A DNA stretch of 64,000 bases, from assembly GCF_018449635.1 (NCBI RefSeq), contig NZ_JAAVUV010000002.1, positions 124,001 to 188,000 of the forward strand, given 5' to 3'. Below the pieces are notes generated by a model. That model ran no database searches. It was not told where the DNA came from and worked only from the letters and a program-made list of their open reading frames with translations. Position 1 is the stretch's first letter; every line of letters starts with the position of its first letter. The DNA comes from Caballeronia sp. dw_276 (GTDB lineage Bacteria > Pseudomonadota > Gammaproteobacteria > Burkholderiales > Burkholderiaceae). This document shows positions 51,209 to 59,517 of the stretch, piece after piece. Position numbers and translations under genes: made by a program.

Positions 51209-52416
51209 TTCACCTCGCGTGCCATCCGCGCGCTTTTACCCAGACCGCTCGCGACCACCGTCATTGCAGCCAGCACGATAAGCGCAATGCCGTACACATC
51301 AGTCGTCAGCCGCAGGCCGACCACGTGCGCCATCGTTCCCGCGAGGATCGCCGGCACGCTGAACGCCAGATAGCTCAGTACATACAACGCCGCCATCAGC
51401 CCCGCCCGTTCATGCGCCTCTGCGAGCGGCAGGACCGAGCGCAGCGCGCCTTGAAAAGCCGAGCCAAAACCCATCCCTGCGATGATCGTACCGGCAAAAA
51501 ATATCCCTGCGTTGCCCGCGTGCACGCCGGTGAGCGTGATCAGCAAACCGGCCGCAAGCACGATTGCGCCGGTCAGCAACAAGCGCAAGGTGCTCATCGA
51601 ACGCAAAAGCAGTACGGCAACGAGGCCGCCCGTGGTCAGCGCAAACACGACCCAGCCGCCGGTGGTGGCATCGTTGGTTCCGGTGACAGCGCGCGCAAGC
51701 GATGGCCCCAGCGATAAATAGAAACCGCCCAGCGCCCACACCGCGACGTTGACCGGCGCGATGCGCAGCAACGCCCCACGCGCCACCGATGGAACCCGCA
51801 CGCGTGGCACCAGCGAAGCCAGCGTGCCCGGAAGCCGGCTCACGGTTTCGGGCAACACCAAAACCCAAACCGCCTGCAATACAAACAACGCGATCAACAC
51901 GATATAAACCAGCCGCATGGGCGCCGGCGCATGTTCCACCAGCATGCTCGATCCAAGCGCGCCCACGCCCATGCCCAACAACGGCGACAGCGTATTGACC
52001 AGGGAACCGCGTGTACGACTCGCATCGAGTATCGCCGCGCCCAGCGCGCTCGTCGCCGCGCCGGTCGCGAAGCCCTGCAGCACGCGCGCCAGGATCAGGA
52101 TGCCGACGCTGCGGGCATCGGCGAAAACCAGCATGGCGACGACCTCCAGCACGATCCCGCCCACAATAACCGGACGCCGGCCGATGTGATCGGAAAGCGA
52201 GCCGGTTGTGAGCAACGCCGCGAGCAAACTGAACGCGTAACTGGCGAACACCAGCGTGACCATCGCCGACGAAAAGCCCCAAGCCTCCTGATACACACGA
52301 TAAAGCGGCGTAGGCGCGCTGGATGCCGCGAAAAACGTCGATGAAGCGAGTGCATACAGCCAGAGCGCTTGTGACGAAGGCGGGCGGGACGACTTCAGGG
52401 TGGTATCGATAGCCAT
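51205..52416 (-). CDS. MFS transporter (drug/arabinose efflux type)
   Basis: A 403-residue MFS permease with 12 predicted helices. The helix 2-3 loop GSLSDHIGRRPVIVGG is the textbook MFS motif, and ARVLQGFATGAATSALGAAILD is the helix 4-5 signature of the drug-efflux-type families. The start at ATG 52416 lies 112 bases from the divergent TetR gene. TetR regulators commonly repress efflux pumps next to them, so this carrier probably exports a toxic compound. Confidence 0.9.
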   Translation of the reverse strand: MAIDTTLKSSRPPSSQALWLYALASSTFFAASSAPTPLYRVYQEAWGFSSAMVTLVFASYAFSLLAALLTTGSLSDHIGRRPVIVGGIVLEVVAMLVFADARSVGILILARVLQGFATGAATSALGAAILDASRTRGSLVNTLSPLLGMGVGALGSSMLVEHAPAPMRLVYIVLIALFVLQAVWVLVLPETVSRLPGTLASLVPRVRVPSVARGALLRIAPVNVAVWALGGFYLSLGPSLARAVTGTNDATTGGWVVFALTTGGLVAVLLLRSMSTLRLLLTGAIVLAAGLLITLTGVHAGNAGIFFAGTIIAGMGFGSAFQGALRSVLPLAEAHERAGLMAALYVLSYLAFSVPAILAGTMAHVVGLRLTTDVYGIALIVLAAMTVVASGLGKSARMAREVN

Positions 52417-52465
52417 TGCACTCTCCGGCGAATAAACGCAAAATAATTGCTTTAGCGGATTGTGC

Positions 52466-52505
52466 GCGTTATTAATCGTTAACGCAACTTTTTAGCTTTA
52501 ACGAT
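52466..52505. promoter_or_regulatory. Overlapping dyads between TetR and MFS genes
   Basis: Dyads GCGTTA/TAACGC (52466-52471 and 52480-52485) and ATCGTTAA/TTAACGAT (52475-52482 and 52498-52505) overlap, centred between the divergent genes. They are likely TetR-binding sites covering both promoters. Confidence 0.55.
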
Positions 52506-52528
52506 TTATCGCGGCAGGAGTAAAGCAC

Positions 52529-53104
52529 ATGGCAGCACGAGAAGGTTTGCGGCCCGGCGGCAGAAGCGCGCGGGTGCAGGAGTCGGTCCATCAGGCGGTC
52601 AACGGCTTGCTCGCGGAAATGCCGCGCAACGAGATCACCGTGCCACAGGTCGCGGCGCGGGCGGGCGTGACGCCATCGACTATTTACCGGCGCTGGGGCG
52701 ACTTGCAAACACTGCTCGCCGATGTCGCTGTGCAGCGCTTCTACCCTGATACCGGCCCCGCCGATACCGGTTCGCTGCAAAGCGACCTCGCAACGTGGGC
52801 GCAGGGATATCAGGACGAGATGTCATCGGCACCGGGCCGCGCGATGACCCGCGACGTGCTCGCAGGCATGAACGCCGACGGCAGCGGCCCCGCCTGCCAG
52901 TGCGCGGCGATCACGCGCTCGCAGGTCCGCATGATCCTCGACCGGGCGGTCGAACGCGGTGAATCGCCGCCGGAACTGCAGGACATCATGGACAGCGTGG
53001 TCGCGCCGATCATGTACCGGCTGCTTTTCGACGATGAACCCATCGACCCCGCGTTCGCCCGCACGCGCGTCGCCATGCTGCTGGAAGCGCGCGCCGAGGC
53101 TTGA
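52529..53104 (+). CDS. TetR/AcrR-family repressor
   Basis: A 191-residue TetR-family regulator. The HTH region is ESVHQAVNGLLAEMPRNEITVPQVAARAGVTPSTIYRRWGDL with VAARAGVTPSTIYRRW as the diagnostic helix-turn-helix. The C-terminal domain is the alpha-helical ligand pocket. The gene is divergent from the MFS efflux-type carrier, with two dyads between them, so it probably represses that carrier and itself. ATG 52529 has GCAGGAG about 8 bases upstream. Confidence 0.92.
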   Translation: MAAREGLRPGGRSARVQESVHQAVNGLLAEMPRNEITVPQVAARAGVTPSTIYRRWGDLQTLLADVAVQRFYPDTGPADTGSLQSDLATWAQGYQDEMSSAPGRAMTRDVLAGMNADGSGPACQCAAITRSQVRMILDRAVERGESPPELQDIMDSVVAPIMYRLLFDDEPIDPAFARTRVAMLLEARAEA

Positions 53105-53119
53105 AACGCTGGCAAGCGT

Positions 53120-53557
53120 TTATTCAGGCATCTTGCGAAACGCGATCGCGAAGCGATTCCAGCTGTTGATCGACGTGATCAGCAACGTCAGGTCGGTCAA
53201 TTCCTTGTCGTCGAAATGCGGGCGGACCGCTTCCCAGACCGAGTCCGGCACATGGTTCTGCGAAACCAGTGTCAGCGCTTCGGTCCATTCCAGCGCGGCG
53301 CGTTCGCGCTCGGTGAAAAACGGCGTTTCGCGCCATGCGGAAACCGTCGCCAGGCGGCGTTCCGTCTCGCCTGCCTTGCGTGCATCGGTGACATGCATGT
53401 CGAGGCAAAACGCGCAGCCATTGATCTGCGATGCGCGCAAGCGTACGAGTTCTTTCAGGATCTGATCGAGCGGGCTCTTGTTGATCTGCTCTTCAACGCC
53501 CAGCAAGGCCTTGATGTCGGCGGGATTGGATTTGTAGAAGTCGAGACGGGAAGTCAT
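53120..53557 (-). CDS. AhpD-like carboxymuconolactone decarboxylase-family protein
   Basis: A 145-residue protein with the AhpD/CMD core. The active-site Cys-x-x-Cys-type motif is INGCAFCLDMHVTDARKAGE, with Cys, Cys and His in the usual order for peroxidase-type members. The segment RERAALEWTEALTL is typical of the AhpD-like family. It may reduce peroxides or act in redox protection, by family analogy. It is divergent from a MocR regulator with inverted repeats in the shared region. Confidence 0.9.
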   Translation of the reverse strand: MTSRLDFYKSNPADIKALLGVEEQINKSPLDQILKELVRLRASQINGCAFCLDMHVTDARKAGETERRLATVSAWRETPFFTERERAALEWTEALTLVSQNHVPDSVWEAVRPHFDDKELTDLTLLITSINSWNRFAIAFRKMPE

Positions 53558-53572
53558 GGAAAGCTCCTTGTT

Positions 53573-53668
53573 TAGTCATTGATTTGCTGGCGCCTGGTAT
53601 CGGGCCACAGAAGTAGTATGCGAAAATCATGGCCTGCCTAGAAGAGCCAAGAATCATCACAATGACTA
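53573..53668. promoter_or_regulatory. Distant inverted repeats between AhpD-like and MocR genes
   Basis: TAGTCATTG (53573-53581) and CAATGACTA (53660-53668) are perfect inverted copies, 78 bp apart, flanking the shared promoter region. This spacing suits binding by the two HTH domains of a MocR dimer and possible looping. A further palindrome ACTAGT lies at 53665-53670. Confidence 0.5.
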
Positions 53669-53672
53669 GTCC

Positions 53673-55106
53673 ATGAAGCCCGCTTCGCCAAAACTCGACC
53701 TGGGTATCGACCGCGCGCTTTCTGTGCCGGTTTATCTACAAATTTGTCATCGATTCAAGACGGCGATTGCGCAAGGGCATCTGCACTCCGGCGATCGCGT
53801 GCCGGCCGTGCGCGGCCTCGCGATGGAACTGAACGTGGCGCGCGGAACGGTGGAGATGGCCTACCGTATCCTCGCCGATGAGGGCTACTTGCAGGTACGT
53901 GGCGCAGCCGGAACAATTGTTTCATCCGCGCTCCCGGTTTCGGTAAGCGGACCCGCCCGCGCAGGCAAACCGCCGCCGGCAACTTCTGCGGCGGCGTCGC
54001 CCCACGGCAGCGGCGCGCCGAAGCCTTATCAACTGGGCCTGCCGGCAATCGACGCATTTCCGCGCAAGGTCTGGAACCGGCTGGTCGCCCACCGGTTGCG
54101 CAGCGGCGACGCCAGCGCATTCGCCTATCCCGACCCGGCGGGCTTCTGGCCCTTGCGCGAAAGGATCGCGACCTACCTGGGTTTGTCGCGCGGTGTGGAA
54201 TGCGTGCCCGAGCAGGTCTTTGTCACGACGGGTTATCGAGCGACGCTCGAACTCGTGTTGCGCAGTCTCGCCTCACCCGACGACGCCTTCTGGTTCGAAG
54301 ACCCCGGCTACATCCTCGCCCGGCGCTTCCTGCTCGAAGTCAATGCGCGGCTCGTGCCCGTTCCTGTCGATGCGCATGGCATCTCGGTCGAACGCGGACT
54401 CGCGCTGAACGCGAATGCGCGTTTCGCGGTCGTCACGCCGTCGCATCAAAGTCCAATGGGCGTGACGTTGTCGCTGGAACGCCGGATGGCTTTGCTCGAC
54501 TGGGCGAAAGCCAATGGAAGCTGGGTCATCGAGGACGATTACGACAGCGAATTCCGCTATGCCGGCCGCCCCCTTCCCGCGCTGAAAAGCCTGGATCAGC
54601 ACGATCGCGTGATCTATAGCGGCACGTTCAGCAAGGTGATGTTTCCGGGATTGCGGCTCGCCTATGTCGTCGCGCCGCTCAGCGCGACGCAGCGTTTTCA
54701 CGAGGTAAGCGCAAGCATGAACGCAGGATCGCCGTATCTTTTGCAGGCGAGCGTGACCGACTTCATGGCGGAAGGCCACTTCGCGCGGCATCTGAAGAAA
54801 ATGCGTCTGCTCTATGCGCATCGGCGTGAAATCACCGCCCGTGCGCTTTCCGAAGTGTTCGGCGAGCGTCTATCGATCAACCTACCGCCGGGCGGCTTGC
54901 AGATGGCGGCGCATTTCGTCGATGGTACGGACGACGCGGCCGTCGCCGACCGTGCCAATCCGGGAGGCTTTGGCGAACAGGCACTATCGCGCTGGTATAT
55001 GGCCGCGCCGCCGCAAAGCGGTCTGGTGTTGGGCTTCGCAAACATAGTCGACGAAGACCAGGCAATGCGCCGTGCACTCGAGCTCAAACGCGCGGCCGAT
55101 GCGTAG
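53673..55106 (+). CDS. MocR-type regulator (GntR HTH fused to aminotransferase)
   Basis: A 477-residue PdxR/MocR regulator. The winged HTH is LSVPVYLQICHRFKTAIAQGHLHSGDRVPAVRGLA followed by NVARGTVEMAYRILADEGYL. The PLP domain has AYPDPAGFWPLRERIATYL, VFVTTGYRATLELVL, WVIEDDYDSEFRYAGRPLPALKS and SGTFSKVMFPGLRLAYV, with the PLP Lys in TFSKV. It is divergent from the AhpD-like gene and convergent with the azoreductase gene. It probably activates the AhpD-like gene in response to an amine or PLP-type effector; this is inference. Confidence 0.93.
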   Translation: MKPASPKLDLGIDRALSVPVYLQICHRFKTAIAQGHLHSGDRVPAVRGLAMELNVARGTVEMAYRILADEGYLQVRGAAGTIVSSALPVSVSGPARAGKPPPATSAAASPHGSGAPKPYQLGLPAIDAFPRKVWNRLVAHRLRSGDASAFAYPDPAGFWPLRERIATYLGLSRGVECVPEQVFVTTGYRATLELVLRSLASPDDAFWFEDPGYILARRFLLEVNARLVPVPVDAHGISVERGLALNANARFAVVTPSHQSPMGVTLSLERRMALLDWAKANGSWVIEDDYDSEFRYAGRPLPALKSLDQHDRVIYSGTFSKVMFPGLRLAYVVAPLSATQRFHEVSASMNAGSPYLLQASVTDFMAEGHFARHLKKMRLLYAHRREITARALSEVFGERLSINLPPGGLQMAAHFVDGTDDAAVADRANPGGFGEQALSRWYMAAPPQSGLVLGFANIVDEDQAMRRALELKRAADA

Positions 55107-55108
55107 AT

Positions 55109-55714
55109 CTATGCCGAAACAGAAGCGACCGTATTGAAAGGCGCATGCGCCAATAACGCATTACGCGCCTCCAGCACTGCTTTGGATACCGCAACATCGC
55201 CGCCAACCAGGCCTTGCAACAGAACGAAATGCACGCTGCGAATGCCGATGGATTCCAGTGCGTATCGAAGATACGGTGTGAGGAAATCAGGTTGCCGCGC
55301 GCGCTCGCCAGTGTGAAAACCGCCTGAGCCGACCAGCACGAAAGTGGGACGGTCCTGCATCAGGCCGACCTTGCCGTCCGGTGTGGATGTGAACGTCCTG
55401 TTGATCCGCAAGACGTGATCTATCCAGAGTTTCAACGCGGCCGGGACCGTGAAGTTGTGCATGGGCGTGGCGATGATGAAAACGTCGGTGTCCTCGACTT
55501 CGCGAATCACACGTTCTGACCAGTCGAAGGCCTCGTCCTGCGAACTTCCCGATGTCACCGCCGCCGCATAACCCCGGCCGATGGGCGGAAGCGGATCGGC
55601 GACCAGATCCCGTTCGATGATCTGCGTATCGAGCCTCGCGATCATTTCCCGCGCAAGACAATACGCATGGCTGGCTTCGCCATGTGGGCTGCTGTTCAAC
55701 AAAAGCGTGCGCAT
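55109..55714 (-). CDS. azoR: FMN-dependent NADH-azoreductase
   Basis: A 201-residue flavodoxin-like quinone/azo reductase. The N-terminal FMN loop is LLLNSSPHGEASHAYCLARE, the central loop is FIIATPMHNFTVPAALKLWIDHVLR, and GLMQDRPTFVLVGSGGFH is the other flavin-site loop. These match AzoR proteins, which reduce azo bonds and quinones with NADH. Start ATG 55714 shares its A with the stop of the upstream GNAT gene (TGATG), so the two are translationally coupled. Confidence 0.88.
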   Translation of the reverse strand: MRTLLLNSSPHGEASHAYCLAREMIARLDTQIIERDLVADPLPPIGRGYAAAVTSGSSQDEAFDWSERVIREVEDTDVFIIATPMHNFTVPAALKLWIDHVLRINRTFTSTPDGKVGLMQDRPTFVLVGSGGFHTGERARQPDFLTPYLRYALESIGIRSVHFVLLQGLVGGDVAVSKAVLEARNALLAHAPFNTVASVSA

Positions 55715-56184
55715 CAGAGTTTCCCTGCTGGTGATGACGGCAAAGCCGGAGATAACGACTCGACGAAATGCATGCCTTTCGCCAACAATCCCTGCCGATA
55801 ATAAAAGCGCTGTGCGAGCGCCATGTGCAGACCGGTATCGAGTACGAAATTGTCGCAACCCGCTTCCCGCGCGATCCGGCGAACTTCAGCCAGCAACTCG
55901 GCGCCTACGCCCGAGCGCTGCAGACGGGAAGTCACGACGAGGTCATCGACATAGACAAACCGGCCATAGATCAAGTTTTCCACGAACCTATATCCTGCCA
56001 GGCCGATCGGTGCCTCACCATTGCAAGCCGCCAGAAGCCGATAACCCTGCGCAAACTGCCGCTTGACCTGTCTGGCGAAAGCATCGGCGGTGCTCAGGTG
56101 CGGACGCAATTCCTGCATCACGCTGAAGGCCGTTGCCAGTTCGGCCGGGCCTTCGAGGTGTTGAAACACAGTGGATTGGTTCAT
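55714..56184 (-). CDS. GNAT-family N-acetyltransferase
   Basis: A 156-residue acetyltransferase from ATG 56184 (MNQSTVFQHLEG). The GNAT core has GLAGYRFVENLIYGRFVYVDDLVV then the acetyl-CoA loop LQRSGVGAELLAEVRRIA, and the final DTGLHMALAQRFYYRQGL. The substrate is unknown. It lies upstream of and coupled to the azoreductase gene, which suggests a shared detoxification role; this is inference. Confidence 0.86.
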   Translation of the reverse strand: MNQSTVFQHLEGPAELATAFSVMQELRPHLSTADAFARQVKRQFAQGYRLLAACNGEAPIGLAGYRFVENLIYGRFVYVDDLVVTSRLQRSGVGAELLAEVRRIAREAGCDNFVLDTGLHMALAQRFYYRQGLLAKGMHFVESLSPALPSSPAGKL

Positions 56185-56284
56185 GAGATTCCTTCCAGAA
56201 GAGGAACCTACGATAGCTTGCCAAGCGGAACTCAAATAGAGCCAAAAACGCGCGAAAAGACTGGGACATGAATGTGCACGAGGA

Positions 56285-57622
56285 TTAGAGCGCGTGTTCG
56301 CGCTGCGTCCCGGTCAGATGCATCCTCACAAAACCCACGTGTTCGCGCAGCACATAGAAGGCATCGGCGTAAGCCAGCGGCATTTTAAGCGTGTTGAGCG
56401 ACGCCTCGATTTCATCGAGTTCTGCGAGCAACGCGAGACGCTGTTCCTCCGTTGATGTGGTCAGCGCACCGCGTTCTATCGAGATCAACGCGCCGTAGTA
56501 TCGATAAATGCGCGAGCGCACACGCCAGCCATATAGCGCGGGAATCAACCGCAGCGCCGGAAACAGCAACACGGCCACCGGCAACAAAAGCACCAGGATG
56601 CGGTCCGTAATGCTCGCGACCCAGAACGGCAACACGCGATACAGAAAGCTCTTCCCAGACTTGTAATAGCGCGTCGCGTCTTCGCTGATGCGGTATTCCC
56701 GCGTTGTGGTGTTCGGGAAATCGCCGGCGCGCTGCATCAGACCCGCTGCGCCGTGCACTTCCTGCGCCGCCTCGATCAGCAGGTCCGATATGGCCGGATG
56801 CAGATTCGGCCTTGCCACTATTTCAACAGTCGGGCCAATCATGTGCAGTGTTTCGCGCGGCACTTTGCGCCGGAGATCGAGAACGCCGGGCGGCAGGTCG
56901 ATTTCATCGAGGTAAGGAAAAAGGCGCGTGTAGGCGTTGGCTTCCGCAAAATCCATGACGGAGATGCCCGGTATGCCGAGGAGCCGCAGCATCAGCGAAC
57001 GCGTGGTCGAGTCGCCGCTGAGCATGGCGGCATCGATATTTCCAGCCACCAGCTGTTCCGCAGCCTGCATGCCGTCAATAGGCACGAGTTGCGTATCTCC
57101 GGCGGTAACGCCGTTCGCCGCGAGCAGGTTGAGCGACAACTGGCGCGTACCGCTACCTTCGCGCCCGATCGCGATGCGCTTGCCTTCGAGTTGCGAAAGC
57201 TGCGTCATGTCCTTGCCGCGATAAAACACCACGATGGGGATATAAAAGATCCCTCCCAGCGACATCAGCGAAGCCCTCGCCGCTTCATCCGATACACCGC
57301 CTTGCACGAGCGCAATATCCACGTGTTGCTTGGGATCCATCAGCCGTTGAAGGTTCTGCACGGAACCATCGGATTCGAGCACGTTGAGCGTGATGCCGTT
57401 GCGCGCCAGGATCCTTTTGTAGGTGTTCGCGGTGTTCAAGAGCGAGCTGTCGTGCGGACCGGCGCTGATGGTGATGGTTTTGGGAGGCGCGGGATCGGCG
57501 ACCCAGACAATCAGCCCGACCAGCACGACGAACACCAGGGCTATAGGCAATGACGTCAGTGACAACTCCCGCCATGCCACGTGCGAGTGTTCCTGCGGAA
57601 GACGCGGGCGATATTTTTTCAT
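56285..57622 (-). CDS. TAXI-family TRAP solute-binding protein with C-terminal membrane span
   Basis: A 445-residue protein of the TAXI family. An N-terminal anchor (SLPIALVFVVLVGLIVWV) leads into the binding domain: KTITISAGPHDSSLLNTANTYKRIL, DIALVQGGVSDEAARASL, GKRIAIGREGSGTRQLSLNLL and DAAMLSGDSTTRSLMLRLLG. A second hydrophobic segment (ILVLLLPVAVLLFPALRLIPAL) near residue 350 and a cytoplasmic helical tail follow. This membrane-tethered form is common in Burkholderiaceae, usually without an adjacent TRAP permease, as here. The ligand is unknown. Confidence 0.85.
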   Translation of the reverse strand: MKKYRPRLPQEHSHVAWRELSLTSLPIALVFVVLVGLIVWVADPAPPKTITISAGPHDSSLLNTANTYKRILARNGITLNVLESDGSVQNLQRLMDPKQHVDIALVQGGVSDEAARASLMSLGGIFYIPIVVFYRGKDMTQLSQLEGKRIAIGREGSGTRQLSLNLLAANGVTAGDTQLVPIDGMQAAEQLVAGNIDAAMLSGDSTTRSLMLRLLGIPGISVMDFAEANAYTRLFPYLDEIDLPPGVLDLRRKVPRETLHMIGPTVEIVARPNLHPAISDLLIEAAQEVHGAAGLMQRAGDFPNTTTREYRISEDATRYYKSGKSFLYRVLPFWVASITDRILVLLLPVAVLLFPALRLIPALYGWRVRSRIYRYYGALISIERGALTTSTEEQRLALLAELDEIEASLNTLKMPLAYADAFYVLREHVGFVRMHLTGTQREHAL

Positions 57623-57667
57623 GAGAACCCGTCAGGAATGCTTCTGCTTCAGCGCGTTCGCCCAAGG

Positions 57668-57799
57668 TTATTTATCCGGGGGCGCTTGATAGTACTCAAC
57701 TACCTGCCCGTCCGGATTGCGCGCGCGGCTGGCCACGGCGACACCGGTTCCCGCTTCGTCAATGCGGCAACGGCGCTCGCACGATTCTCCCTGAATTTG
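57668..57799 (-). pseudogene. Remnant of a VOC-family gene (C-terminal end only)
   Basis: The minus strand encodes RIDEAGTGVAVASRARNPDG followed by QVVEYYQAPPDK and a stop at 57668. This resembles the C-terminal strand and final Glu of glyoxalase/VOC enzymes (DPDGHVVEFY-like). An in-frame TGA upstream and no adjoining start or N-terminal half suggest a decayed gene fragment. Confidence 0.4.
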
Positions 57800-57949
57800 T
57801 CAATAGAATGCAATGGTGCTTTCCAGTGCAGATCGTACATGCATGGATGCCTTGTCCGGCGTACTGTCGAGCCGTTTTTAAAGCCCCGGCCGTTTTCGCG
57901 ACAACAAACGGCCATCCACTACACTTTCCAGGTCTTGAAGGAAGCTCAA

Positions 57950-58408
57950 ATGGAACACATCGTTTTCAGATCGGCGCGTCTGGCCGATATCCCCGCCATT
58001 GTTGCAATGCTCGCCGACGATCTGCTCGGCAGCCAACGTGAAAACACCGGCACGCCGCTCGACGCACGATACGTCGCTGCCTTTGAAGCCATAGACGCCG
58101 ACGCCAATCAGCGCCTCGTGGTCGTCACGGACAACGACAAGGTGATCGGCACGCTGCAACTTACGTTTATTCCGGGGATTGCGCGAATGGGCGCGTGGCG
58201 AGGACAAATAGAGGCAGTACGGATAGCCGCGCACCGCCGCGATTCAGGCCTCGGGCAGAAGATGTTTGAATGGGCGATCGCGCAATGCAGGTCGCGTGGC
58301 TGCAATCTCGTGCAGCTCACGACCGACAAGACCCGTGCCGATGCCCACAGGTTCTATGACAAACTTGGTTTCGTCGCCAGCCACGAGGGTTACAAGCTGG
58401 CGCTGTAA
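57950..58408 (+). CDS. GNAT-family N-acetyltransferase
   Basis: A 152-residue acetyltransferase. The start at ATG 57950 (MEHIVFRSARLADIPAIVAMLADD) has AAGGAAG at good spacing. The GNAT core shows VIGTLQLTFIPGIARMGAWRGQIEAVRI and the acetyl-CoA loop RRDSGLGQKMFEWAI. The end HRFYDKLGFVASHEGYKLAL is typical of the family. Substrate unknown. It is convergent with the ABC importer genes. Confidence 0.9.
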   Translation: MEHIVFRSARLADIPAIVAMLADDLLGSQRENTGTPLDARYVAAFEAIDADANQRLVVVTDNDKVIGTLQLTFIPGIARMGAWRGQIEAVRIAAHRRDSGLGQKMFEWAIAQCRSRGCNLVQLTTDKTRADAHRFYDKLGFVASHEGYKLAL

Positions 58409-58412
58409 ATGC

Positions 58413-59468
58413 TCAAGCCAATACGTCGGAGAACACCTTGTTCGCAAAACGGGTCGAGTCCGTCCCGCTGTTCAACACGCCGACCGTCTTGAGGTCATCG
58501 GCATAGAGTGAAATCTCTTTCTTGAACGCATCGCCGACCGGATGATGATGATCCGTGTGACTCTTCAGCATAGCCGTCAGCTGCGCGACGTCCGCTTGCG
58601 GTGCATGAACCGAGAAGATCGCCGCGGCCTCTGCCGGATTGTTCGCGGTCCATTCCGTCGATTCCAGCAAGGCCTGCGTGAGCGCTTGCGCCGTTGCGCG
58701 ATCCTTTCTCACCAGGCTGCCGCGCACGCCGAGCACGCAGCAAACACGTGTCTGGTATTCACCGCACAAGTTGTTCGATACCTCGTACAAATGGTCCGAT
58801 TCGCGTAACGTCCAGATGGTCGGATCGCCATCCGCGATTGCGTGGACTTCGCCCTTCTTCAGTGCTTCGCCAAGCAGGTTGGCGGGATACTGACGCCAGC
58901 GAACGTCGCTATCCGGGTCGATGCCGATCTTCTTCAACGTGATCGCAAAGAAGTTCTTTGCGGGACTCGCCATGTCGCTGACGCCCACCGTCTTGCCTTT
59001 GATTCCAGGCAAATCGACAATGCCCGATGTTCTCGTAGCCAGCAACCGCATGCAGCCGCCGTGAATGCCGGCGGTGAGTTTGACGTCGAAACCCTGTTCG
59101 AGCGGCTTGATCCAGCGCAGCGCCATGCCCACGCCCGCGTCCGACTTGCCCGTGGCAATGGCTTCGAGCAACTGATCGGTCGACCCGGCAAAGTTGATGA
59201 GTTCGACGTCCAGTCCGTGCTTGACGAAGAAACCTTGTTTGATGCCGACCGGCACCGGCGCCGTGCAGATTGCGCTGGCGTTCCAGGACAGCTTGAGCGG
59301 CTTCAGTTTGGTGTCGTCGGCGCGGGCGGACAAACCGGCCAGACCGAACGACGCGCCACCTAACGCCACGGCACCCGTGGTCCAAGCCGTTTTTCGCAAC
59401 CAGGTCCGGCGCGAAATGCTCTCTGGCGACAAGACGCCTTGGCCGGCATCGGGATCTGAACGGTTCAT
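58413..59468 (-). CDS. ABC importer binding protein (nitrate/sulfonate/taurine type)
   Basis: A 351-residue binding protein. The start at ATG 59468 opens a Tat-type signal (SRRTWLRKTAWTTGAVALGG..LSARA). The mature part has KLSWNASAICTAPVPVGIKQG, FVKHGLDVELINFAGSTDQLLEAIATGKSDAG in pieces and ADGDPTIWTLRESD. This matches the SsuA/TauA/NrtA-type binding proteins for sulfonates, nitrate or related ions. It is last in a three-gene operon after permease and ATPase genes. Confidence 0.9.
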   Translation of the reverse strand: MNRSDPDAGQGVLSPESISRRTWLRKTAWTTGAVALGGASFGLAGLSARADDTKLKPLKLSWNASAICTAPVPVGIKQGFFVKHGLDVELINFAGSTDQLLEAIATGKSDAGVGMALRWIKPLEQGFDVKLTAGIHGGCMRLLATRTSGIVDLPGIKGKTVGVSDMASPAKNFFAITLKKIGIDPDSDVRWRQYPANLLGEALKKGEVHAIADGDPTIWTLRESDHLYEVSNNLCGEYQTRVCCVLGVRGSLVRKDRATAQALTQALLESTEWTANNPAEAAAIFSVHAPQADVAQLTAMLKSHTDHHHPVGDAFKKEISLYADDLKTVGVLNSGTDSTRFANKVFSDVLA

Positions 59469-59517
59469 CGGTAATTCTCCACGGGTCGTTAGTTTTGGAT
59501 TGTGTTGATGTAATGGA

